From positions 1-10,939 of the forward strand of contig JBEIGB010000114.1 in assembly GCA_040382095.1 (NCBI GenBank): a DNA stretch of 10,939 nt. The letters are read 5' to 3'. Below the pieces are notes generated by a model. It saw only the letters and a program-made list of their open reading frames with translations, had not been told where the DNA came from and did not search any database. The stretch is from JADJPL01 sp040382095 (GTDB taxonomy: Bacteria; Bacteroidota; Bacteroidia; Chitinophagales; Saprospiraceae). Shown here piece after piece: positions 1 through 5,580 of this stretch. Both the position numbers and the translations under genes were made by a program. How positions within the stretch are numbered: the first letter of the stretch is position 1; every line of letters begins with the position of its first letter.

Positions 1-598
1 AAGTGTCCGAAGCATTCAACTTCTGATTGATCCGGTTGGACAGTGACGCCGTATCAACAGCGTTCAGCTTCAGGTTAATCCGGTTAGAAAGGCTCAGGGT
101 ATCTTCCGGGTCGAGTTTTTGTTCCCAGTAGGCCGTATCGGCAGAAGTGATTCCTTTGGCGACCGACGCGTTGAATACCGGATCCTTTTCCGGATACTCA
201 CCAGTGAGTTTACCTGCAGAGGTAGCATGCAGTGCGAACGGCACGCTAAGGATTTGGGTAGTGACGGAAATTTTGAAATTATTCCCGCCATCCGGATCCA
301 CCTTTGAGACGATAAAATAAGTGCCTTTAGACCATTGGATCGAGTCAAGTTTGCCAATATCCCTTGCCCCCTTACCTATCGTCAGATAAACCAGACCGTT
401 TTGGTTAGTCATGGCGGTATGGAGCTCCTGGAAAATCGTGTCAGTATCTTTCACGATGCTGATCTGGATGGTCACATCTTTATTGACCAGCAGGTTGTTG
501 TTGGCATCCCGGATGACACTCTGGTAGCTCAAAAAATCAGGGGCTTGGCCGAAGGCCAGAGCGGGGAGAAGGAAAAGGAGGAAAAGTAGTTTGCGCAT
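1..598 (-). CDS. Fibre-like secreted surface protein, N-terminal part (3' end beyond window)
   Basis: The open frame starts at an ATG (complement of 596-598) and is still open at base 1, so about 199 residues of a longer protein are visible. It begins MRKLLFLLFLLPALAFGQ, a clear signal peptide with likely cleavage after AFG. Residues about 19-125 read LSYQSVIRDANNNLLVNKDV, then a short strand-rich domain, then TQILSVPFALHATSAGKL. This resembles the N-terminal domain I know from many Bacteroidota surface proteins (typical form: NYQAVVRNSSGNLL ... SVPYALYAKTA), where it precedes repetitive or tail-fibre-like C-terminal regions. From about residue 166 two 16-residue repeats of the form DTxSLSNRINxKLNAx begin, suggesting a helical or trimeric fibre stalk. 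It is the third gene of the operon, 10 bp after the PorP/SprF gene. Function is not known; adhesin or fibre is an inference. The family resemblance is from memory and was not searched. Confidence 0.8.
   Translation of the reverse strand, partial: MRKLLFLLFLLPALAFGQAPDFLSYQSVIRDANNNLLVNKDVTIQISIVKDTDTIFQELHTAMTNQNGLVYLTIGKGARDIGKLDSIQWSKGTYFIVSKVDPDGGNNFKISVTTQILSVPFALHATSAGKLTGEYPEKDPVFNASVAKGITSADTAYWEQKLDPEDTLSLSNRINLKLNAVDTASLSNRINQKLNASDT
8..103 (-). repeat. Two tandem 48-bp units in the fibre-like gene
   Basis: Bases 103-56 and 55-8 (minus strand) encode DTLSLSNRINLKLNAV and DTASLSNRINQKLNAS, two in-frame 16-residue units. A third appears to start at base 7 with DT. The DNA copies differ at many third positions while the protein is conserved, so this is a selected protein repeat and not a very recent duplication. 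The array probably continues beyond the left edge. Confidence 0.75.
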
Positions 599-608
599 AA
601 GTAAGTCT

Positions 609-1607
609 TTAATTGAACCAATTCTTCGGTTTTTTGATAGATTTTTCCTTGGCAGGATTTTTTGCCGAGCTGTTCGAGTTGAATTGCAGGCTCATGTAAA
701 GGGCTTGTTCGCCCATCGAGTACATCTGGTTTCCACCGAGCGGCATAGTATATTGATAGCCCAGTGCCAGCGGGGAGAACCCGAGTTCTGCCTGGAACAT
801 CAGGTGATTGGACGGAATGTTATTATAATTGGACATGGTGCGGTAGCCCGCTCTTATTCCGATAAACTTCGACTCCCCGAGAAAATAACGGGAAGCAACA
901 TTTACGTCTGCCAGCAGGAAATCATTGAGTTGGGCGCCAAATACCGCATGCGGGTAAATGACGAGGTTCCCTTCGGCAGGGTTGAACTCATAGCCCAGGT
1001 TGATGTATCCACTGGGGAATACCAGCTTATCCCGTTTGCCGGAAAGCGGTTCGATCTTATTTGGCACGATATCGTGGAAGGCTATCCCGGCGCGGAAACC
1101 TTTATTGTAGTAAACCAGTCCGAAATCAGAATTAAAGGAGATGGTACTTTCCAACAGGGCCTGCAATATTGGATCTGATTCCAGAGGGGTGAACTCCGAA
1201 TACTCGAGAATATGCTGATGGACCCCTGCGGTTATCCCAACGGAAAGGTAGTGGGTAGAATTTTGCTCACTTTCCTCTGTATCGTAGTTGACGCGGTAGG
1301 CGAAAATCCCCTGGACAAAAGACCTTTTCAGCGGGCCATTTTCATCCTGGGCCACATTAAACCCATATCCGATTTTATTCTTTGGCGAAAAGACTTCCAA
1401 GCCTGCGAACTTAATATTCGGGCCTTCTTCAAAACCAAGTAATTGTTGCTTATACCCTACTTTGAGGTTCACTCCACCCCCCAGGCCTGTGAAGCCGGGA
1501 TTGAGGAGGTTATCCTTCAAATAATACAGGGAAGGCATGGGATTATCCTGCGCAAAAGCCAGCAAACCGGACAGGACAAAGCAAAAGGATAGTAGTTGTT
1601 TTCTCAT
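609..1607 (-). CDS. PorP/SprF family outer-membrane beta-barrel protein (type IX secretion partner)
   Basis: A 332-residue protein with a signal peptide (MRKQLLSFCFVLSGLLAFAQ, likely cleaved after AFA). The mature N-terminus reads DNPMPSLYYLKDNLLNPGFT, a variant of the family hallmark in which a short P-x-x-S-x-Y-x-x-x-x-x-x-NP-x-x-x-G segment precedes the barrel. The rest alternates strand-like segments such as NLKVGYKQQLLGF and IGYGFNVAQDENGP. The last strand ends LYMSLQF and is followed by about 22 polar, Lys/Asn/Ser-rich residues. Length is normal for the family. Family members sit in the outer membrane; SprF of Flavobacterium johnsoniae is needed for secretion of the type B cargo SprB. 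Its start overlaps the stop of the upstream type B CTD gene by 4 bp (ATGA), implying translational coupling and a cargo-partner relationship. The family call is strong; the specific pairing is inference. Confidence 0.9.
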   Translation of the reverse strand: MRKQLLSFCFVLSGLLAFAQDNPMPSLYYLKDNLLNPGFTGLGGGVNLKVGYKQQLLGFEEGPNIKFAGLEVFSPKNKIGYGFNVAQDENGPLKRSFVQGIFAYRVNYDTEESEQNSTHYLSVGITAGVHQHILEYSEFTPLESDPILQALLESTISFNSDFGLVYYNKGFRAGIAFHDIVPNKIEPLSGKRDKLVFPSGYINLGYEFNPAEGNLVIYPHAVFGAQLNDFLLADVNVASRYFLGESKFIGIRAGYRTMSNYNNIPSNHLMFQAELGFSPLALGYQYTMPLGGNQMYSMGEQALYMSLQFNSNSSAKNPAKEKSIKKPKNWFN

Positions 1608-2773
1608 CGGATCAGGGTTAGGTTACCTTTAGGAGTTTCTTTGCCCACTTCAGGCCGTATATAGTACCAATAAACACCTGGCAATGCATTTTTGCCGTTG
1701 ATCGTACCGTCCCATCCGTTGAAATTACCGTTGAACTCGACCAGTTTTCTTCCATTCCGGTCCATGATGACGACAACACCATTTGGATAGAGAATCTGAA
1801 AATTGGGGATTTCCCAGAGGTCATTTGCTCCGTCGGCATTGGGGGAAAAGAAGTTGGGAATCGTCAGCGGAAACTCTTCCACGGCCAATTCGACGATACA
1901 CGTTTTACCGCCGTAGGCAATCGGCAGGCGTACAGTGCCGATCGCATCTGGCGTACCTTCGAGCCGTAATTTGAGCGTTCCACCGCTGCGTTTCAAAGTG
2001 TCTGCCGTTGAAGTTGCCTGAAGCCCGGTAACCCCTTCGCTCTTGAAAGTTGCCGCAGGGGCTACCTTGGCATTACCCCCCGTATAGGGAACCTGTAGCG
2101 TTCCGATGAAACTCAACTTTGCATAAATCTTTTCGGGGGATAATATCGCTTTAGAGCAGATCAGAGAATCCACTTTCGGACTTTGCGGCCCGACATCAAT
2201 TGCAAGCTGACAGGTCGCCTTTCCAAAATCTATGGTGAATATTGCAACCCCCTCTTTTGATGGAATACCGGAAATCGAGAATACCAGCACACTGTCTCCC
2301 TTGGCCAGCTTACCTGGCAAAAGCAGCAGTGTAAGCCCGGTAACCCCCTGGGAGCTGAACCTGGTCGTGTCGAAGCGGTTACCGTTACCTTTCACATAGG
2401 GAAGCCGCAGGGTGTTTTGATAGCGCTCGTTTTCAACAGGCCGGGAAACGGAATCCAGCACATACATACCACATTTAAGGCTATCTACTTTCGGCAGGGT
2501 ATCTGGCGCCAATGGCTGTTGGATGCCGAACGATACATCCAGCACACCATTATTCAAATAGGAGAAGGCGAGCTCACCCAGCGTGAAATCCATGCTCCCA
2601 CTGGAGGAGTCTTTTGCCGTCCCACCAGAGGAAGCCAAAACAGGCGGTGGTTGGCAATCGCTTGCTGTTTTCAGTGAAAAAACGAAGAAGAGTACAAGGC
2701 AGAATATGCCAATGCTTTTTCGCCCCGGGAAACTATGCCACGGGGAGTAAGTGTTTCGTCTGTTTTTTGTCAT
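1604..2773 (-). CDS. Secreted protein with T9SS type B (gliding-motility) C-terminal sorting domain
   Basis: A 389-residue protein, first gene of the minus-strand surface operon. A basic N-region (about 1-20) leads into a hydrophobic stretch IGIFCLVLFFVF (21-32), so it is probably exported by Sec. Residues about 45-88 (SSGGTAKDSSSGSMDFTLGE ... FGIQQPL) resemble a small N-terminal domain common in Bacteroidota secreted proteins. Two similar modules follow, about 97-192 and 200-296; each starts VDSLxC, contains (S/T)F(or R)xSxGVTGL and an xGxP turn, and ends K(A)TC. Residues about 306-389 (NFFSPNADGANDLWEIPNF ... VVIMDRNGRKLVEFNGNFNGWDGTING ... LPGVYWYYI ... KGNLTLIR) match the gliding-motility-associated, type B T9SS sorting domain. 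An in-frame TAG lies just before the ATG, so no longer start is possible. Surface attachment via T9SS is inferred from the domain; ligand unknown. Confidence 0.88.
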   Translation of the reverse strand: MTKNRRNTYSPWHSFPGRKSIGIFCLVLFFVFSLKTASDCQPPPVLASSGGTAKDSSSGSMDFTLGELAFSYLNNGVLDVSFGIQQPLAPDTLPKVDSLKCGMYVLDSVSRPVENERYQNTLRLPYVKGNGNRFDTTRFSSQGVTGLTLLLLPGKLAKGDSVLVFSISGIPSKEGVAIFTIDFGKATCQLAIDVGPQSPKVDSLICSKAILSPEKIYAKLSFIGTLQVPYTGGNAKVAPAATFKSEGVTGLQATSTADTLKRSGGTLKLRLEGTPDAIGTVRLPIAYGGKTCIVELAVEEFPLTIPNFFSPNADGANDLWEIPNFQILYPNGVVVIMDRNGRKLVEFNGNFNGWDGTINGKNALPGVYWYYIRPEVGKETPKGNLTLIR

Positions 2774-2845
2774 CTAAGATAACATTTAGTTTTTGGCGAC
2801 TACGGGAGCGTCTTAAACCAGATTTCAAGTAAATACAAATGACTT

Positions 2846-2887
2846 TAGCCATCAACAGGTAGCGAATGGCATACCTACTAATGGCTA
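2846..2887 (-). repeat. Two-part inverted repeat in the surface-operon leader
   Basis: TAGCCAT (2846-2852) pairs with ATGGCTA (2881-2887). Inside, after a symmetric 4 x 4 internal loop (CAAC opposite ACTA), AGGTA (2857-2861) pairs with TACCT (2872-2876), leaving a 10-nt loop. The total is 12 base pairs, about 75 bp upstream of the type B CTD start codon, so it would be in the mRNA leader if the promoter at 3004-3034 is used. It could be an RNA element or a protein-binding site. Confidence 0.45.
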
Positions 2888-2896
2888 TACTGGCTT

Positions 2897-2918
2897 AAAA
2901 AACCGATGTTAAAATCGG
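2897..2918 (-). terminator. Terminator-like hairpin with T6 tail inside the surface-operon leader
   Basis: On the minus strand CCGAT (2918-2914), a 6-nt loop and ATCGG (2907-2903) are followed directly by TTTTTT (2902-2897). The stem is only 5 bp, so strength would be modest. It lies between the proposed promoter and the first gene, so any termination here would attenuate the operon. The next hairpin upstream (2920-2939) is separated from it by a single base. Confidence 0.4.
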
Positions 2919-2919
2919 G

Positions 2920-2939
2920 CAATACCTGCAATGGTATTG
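2920..2939 (-). repeat. 7-bp inverted repeat in the surface-operon leader
   Basis: CAATACC (2920-2926) and GGTATTG (2933-2939) are perfect complements around a 6-nt loop. The plus-strand stretch 2918-2937 also resembles 2868-2888 as an imperfect direct repeat (about 18 matching positions, with three small gaps). The copies are 50 bp apart, close to five helical turns. Confidence 0.45.
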
Positions 2940-3003
2940 ATTTTTCGCTTCCACGAAGGAGCTGCTTTCTCATATTTTGATATGTTTCAATGGGACATCG
3001 AAG

Positions 3004-3034
3004 CAAATGTATTCTTTTTTATAGAACTAACAAA
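3004..3034 (-). promoter_or_regulatory. Bacteroidota-type promoter for the surface operon
   Basis: On the minus strand, TTTG at 3034-3031 (within a run of seven T followed by G) is separated by 19 bp from TACATTTG at 3011-3004, which matches the Bacteroidota -7 consensus TAnnTTTG. Nineteen bp is a typical spacing for the -33/-7 pair. Transcription would start near 2997, leaving a leader of about 220 nt before the ATG at 2773. Predicted from motifs alone. Confidence 0.55.
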
Positions 3035-3059
3035 AAAAATAAAAAAATATTTCGTATTT

Positions 3060-3067
3060 TAATTTTG
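3060..3067 (+). promoter_or_regulatory. Possible -7 element for purE
   Basis: TAATTTTG matches TAnnTTTG on the plus strand, but no TTTG or TTG is found about 19 bp upstream, where the sequence is A-rich. It would give a leader of roughly 260 nt before purE. I saw no better match closer to the gene. Weak. Confidence 0.25.
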
Positions 3068-3337
3068 TGCCCTGAAATTTTGCACTTACACTTGTTAGTA
3101 ACCTGCTAAAAATGAGTTTTTTCTCAGCAGGCCGGCGAATTATAAAAAATATGGTTTCAGCGCTATGAAAAGGATTTGCTTGCGTATCCCACGGCTAAGC
3201 GCGTACCGCTAAAAAGAAGGGCATCTTTACTGCTGACGATTATGCAACAACCAACCCGCTACCTAAACAGCCGTAGATTGGGGGGGGATATCATTACATC
3301 ATTGACCAATAATTCATCGAGGTATTAAACAACAGCT

Positions 3338-3820
3338 ATGATAAGCATTATTATGGGTTCGGATTCTGACCTGCCGGTGATGCGCCAGGCGGCGGAAATG
3401 GCAGTTTTTTTTGGATTGGAAACAGAAATGACGATTGTTTCAGCACACCGTACACCGGAACGGCTATTCGACTATGCCCGCAAAGCCCACGTACGCGGAA
3501 TACGGGTAATCATTGCAGGTGCAGGCGGTGCTGCCCACCTGCCGGGTATGGTTGCATCACTATCCCCCCTGCCCGTCATCGGAGTCCCCGTGAAATCGTC
3601 TAATTCTATTGACGGATGGGATTCCCTGCTTTCTATCGTCCAGATGCCCAACGGGGTCCCTGTAGCAACCGTCGCACTCAACGCTGCAAAGAACGCCGGA
3701 ATCCTCGCTGCCCAGATTATAGGTGCCTCCGATCCGGAAATGCGCGAAAAAATCCTCCGATATAAAGCAATCCTGGCAGAAGAAGTCCTGGAAAAGGTCG
3801 AAAAATTGGGGAAGTTGTGA
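3338..3820 (+). CDS. purE: 5-(carboxyamino)imidazole ribonucleotide mutase (PurE class I)
   Basis: A 160-residue cytoplasmic enzyme of de novo purine synthesis. Bacterial class I PurE converts N5-CAIR, the product of PurK, to CAIR. The diagnostic segments are present and in order: GSDSDLPVM (7-15, phosphate/ribose binding), SAHRTP (35-40, with His37 equivalent to the catalytic His of the E. coli enzyme), AGAGGAAHLPGM (60-71), GVPV (82-85) and DSLLSIVQMPNGVPVATVA (95-113). The length is normal for class I and no key residue is missing. The ATG at 3338 places GSDSD at residue 7, as expected. The class I signature implies that the cell also has PurK, but no purK is adjacent: the left neighbour is a divergent surface operon and the right neighbour a convergent susD. 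It is probably transcribed alone. Confidence 0.97.
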   Translation: MISIIMGSDSDLPVMRQAAEMAVFFGLETEMTIVSAHRTPERLFDYARKAHVRGIRVIIAGAGGAAHLPGMVASLSPLPVIGVPVKSSNSIDGWDSLLSIVQMPNGVPVATVALNAAKNAGILAAQIIGASDPEMREKILRYKAILAEEVLEKVEKLGKL

Positions 3821-3822
3821 GG

Positions 3823-3845
3823 CAGCCTCGCGTATCCCGAGGCTG
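3823..3845 (+). terminator. Hairpin just after purE
   Basis: CAGCCTCG (3823-3830) and CGAGGCTG (3838-3845) form a perfect 8-bp GC-rich stem with a 7-nt loop, starting 3 bp after the purE stop codon. The only T-run downstream is four T at 3857-3860, so it is not a textbook intrinsic terminator; transcript-end protection is an alternative. A second stem, GCCGC (3861-3865) with GCGGC (3871-3875), extends through a G-T pair and three T-A pairs, and is followed by eight A. Confidence 0.45.
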
Positions 3846-3907
3846 TGGGAAAAGTGTTTTGCCGCTTTCGGCGGCGAAAAAAAATTCTGAATGAGGCTGT
3901 CTCAACA

Positions 3908-3960
3908 TTAAACGCCAATTTCGTGATTTTGCTTCGCAAAATCACGAAATTGGCGTTTAA
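3908..3960. repeat. Perfect 25-bp inverted repeat, 3-nt loop
   Basis: The left arm 3908-3932 (begins TTAAACGCCAATTTCG, ends GATTTTGC) is the exact reverse complement of 3936-3960, around a TTC loop at 3933-3935. It lies between the convergent purE and susD genes, so it could act as a bidirectional transcription barrier, but neither side has a long T-run. A perfect 25-bp stem is longer than a usual terminator. It is preceded by GAGGCTGTCTCAAC (3893-3906), which resembles termini of some Bacteroidota insertion sequences, so a small palindromic mobile element is the alternative. Confidence 0.75.
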
Positions 3961-4037
3961 AGAAATTTTATGCGCTTATGTAAAAAAACCGAAGCCTGTC
4001 CTTTGGCGGCCGAAGGCGGCGGAATACGATTCAATCA

Positions 4038-5552
4038 TCAATCTTTCGTATCCCACCAAAGCGGTGTTTTCAGGCGGAAGGTTGGAGAATTATCCCCTAC
4101 ATTTGCGCCGTTCCTGACTTCCTCATTACCCTCCATAATCATTCCCCTGATCCATTCCCCTGGAACAAAGAGCGGGTTCAGGTTAATGGGCTGCTTCAGG
4201 GAAGGCCCGTAAATCTCCTGGCTGTAATCCATCCGCCGCATGTCCACCCAGGTTTCCGGGTTAAAGACCTGGGTGATAAATTTCTGGCGCATGATATGGC
4301 TGAGGCCACCGTTCAGGGTATTGAAATGCTGTTGGACACCAGCAGTAACGAGGGCATTCCAATAGTCGTTGATCTGAGCAGCGGGGACAGCAAGCCTGCG
4401 CATATTGGCCCTGACCCCTTCCTGGTATGCTGCAAGTGCACCTGTACGGTCACCGCTACGAAGACGTGCTTCCGCCTCGATTAGTTTCACTTCAGAGTAC
4501 GTAATAAACGGGAAAGGAGAAGTTGGCCTACTGTAAAAACCCCCTGTTACCCGTCCGTAACGGTTTCCATTGGTTGCCACGCCACCTGGTACGCCCTGGC
4601 CGGGGATCAGCCCCCTGTATTCCCCATCCAAAGGTGCCTTGTTCATGATGATACCGATACGCGGGTCCAGCAAGGCTGCATTAGTGACCGGGACCGTTTT
4701 GAGCAGGTCCACAAAAAACTGGGTATAGGAAAAATAACGTGGAGCGGTAACGCTGGTAAAGCCACCGTAGCCTTTATCGCTCCAGGGATTCGCGTCTGTA
4801 GCAGATGCGTTATCCAGATAGGGAAATTCGGCGTCCATACCATCTGCGTTAAACGCGTTGCTGCAGGCATCGAGGACAGCTTGTGGATTGTAGCTTTTCT
4901 TCTTTGAAAGATGGTTGAGGTAACGCGCTTTCAAGGCGTAGGCAAAGCGCCGCCATTTGTTAATATCCCCCTTATACATGATATCGCCATTATCGAGGTT
5001 CAACCCCTTGGCGTTATTAGGGTCGTTGAAAAGGGCAATGGCTTCGTCCAGTTTGGCAATTACTTGCTTATACACCTCTTCCTGTGTATCAAAAGCAGGG
5101 GTAAGCCGTGCTGTGGTAATACCGTCGTATGCCTCACTGACCGGGATATTGCCATATTGATCCGTCAGCATTCCAAAATTGAGGGCTTCCAGCGTCCGGC
5201 CTGCACCCGCAAAGTGCGGTGAACCTTCGGCTTTTCCTTTTACCACCATATCCACACAATTGGGAATTGCCCAGGTATAGGCATTTTGCCAGAAAAAGTT
5301 GCTGGCCGAAAACCGCCAGGTCTCAGCAGAATTGGCAGCGGTAGGGGCAGCGGCATATTGACATACCGCGGCGACCTCGCGCGCGGCGCGCCACATGGAA
5401 GCGCCGTTCGTCATAGTGATGGCCCCAATGAGCCGGCTCTCCAACGGGATATCCTGCGGATTATTGGGGTCGGCATTTACGTCGAGAAAGTCCTGACAGG
5501 CACTTGCCGTCAGGGCAGCTACTACGAGTATAAATATGGATATACGTTTCAT
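4038..5552 (-). CDS. SusD/RagB family nutrient-binding outer-membrane lipoprotein (SusD-like_2 type)
   Basis: A 504-residue protein. The N-terminus MKRISIFILVVAALTASACQDFLDVN is a lipoprotein signal with lipobox Cys19, followed by the QDFLDVNxDPNNP start typical of SusD-like proteins. It ends with the family-type C-terminus FNPETWVDMRRMDYSQEIYGPSL, then LNPLFVPGEWIRGMIM. The middle is helix-rich (for example WRRFAYALKARYLNHLSKK and SEVKLIEAEARLRSGD), as expected for the TPR-like fold. SusD proteins sit on the cell surface as a lid on the SusC barrel and capture oligosaccharides or other nutrients; the ligand cannot be read from sequence. It lies 28 bp after susC on the same strand and is certainly co-transcribed with it. 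No enzyme gene follows on this strand. The start is set by the lipobox distance. Confidence 0.95.
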   Translation of the reverse strand: MKRISIFILVVAALTASACQDFLDVNADPNNPQDIPLESRLIGAITMTNGASMWRAAREVAAVCQYAAAPTAANSAETWRFSASNFFWQNAYTWAIPNCVDMVVKGKAEGSPHFAGAGRTLEALNFGMLTDQYGNIPVSEAYDGITTARLTPAFDTQEEVYKQVIAKLDEAIALFNDPNNAKGLNLDNGDIMYKGDINKWRRFAYALKARYLNHLSKKKSYNPQAVLDACSNAFNADGMDAEFPYLDNASATDANPWSDKGYGGFTSVTAPRYFSYTQFFVDLLKTVPVTNAALLDPRIGIIMNKAPLDGEYRGLIPGQGVPGGVATNGNRYGRVTGGFYSRPTSPFPFITYSEVKLIEAEARLRSGDRTGALAAYQEGVRANMRRLAVPAAQINDYWNALVTAGVQQHFNTLNGGLSHIMRQKFITQVFNPETWVDMRRMDYSQEIYGPSLKQPINLNPLFVPGEWIRGMIMEGNEEVRNGANVGDNSPTFRLKTPLWWDTKD

Positions 5553-5580
5553 AATTATAATAGATTAAAATGGTCAAGAA

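Larger units (their letters stand above)
2774..3337. other. Divergent intergenic region between the surface operon and purE
   Basis: These 564 bp contain no convincing gene; the two ATG frames I checked, near 3112 and 3165, give only 18 and 15 codons. The left half (2846-2939) carries several inverted repeats that would be transcribed as the leader of the surface operon. The middle (about 2997-3067) is very A/T-rich and holds promoter-like motifs on both strands. The right half has a compound hairpin at 3102-3131 (CCTGCT pairs with AGCAGG, with an inner GAG/CTC pair around a T6 loop) and a run of eight G at 3280-3287. I see no riboswitch class that I recognise upstream of purE. Confidence 0.6.

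Noticed and set aside
591..1178. 195-codon plus-strand open frame over the PorP/SprF gene
   Set aside because: It is antisense to a convincing signal-peptide-bearing family member; the translation has no export signal or known motif.
3112..3212. Small open frames in the purE upstream region (18 codons near 3112, 15 codons near 3165) as leader peptides
   Set aside because: They carry no codon pattern tied to purine control, and short frames like these are expected by chance.
3877..3884. GC hairpin with A8 next to it (3861-3884) as an intrinsic terminator
   Set aside because: The A-run follows the stem on the plus strand and the T-run precedes it on the minus strand, so neither direction has a stem followed by T.
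3472..3945. 157-codon minus-strand open frame over purE
   Set aside because: It is antisense to a fully conserved purE, has no recognisable domain, and its upstream part runs through the intergenic hairpins.
5553..5580. TTGACC and TATAAT on the minus strand between susC and susD as a separate susD promoter
   Set aside because: The boxes are only 12 bp apart, are not of the Bacteroidota form, and susC-susD pairs are normally co-transcribed.
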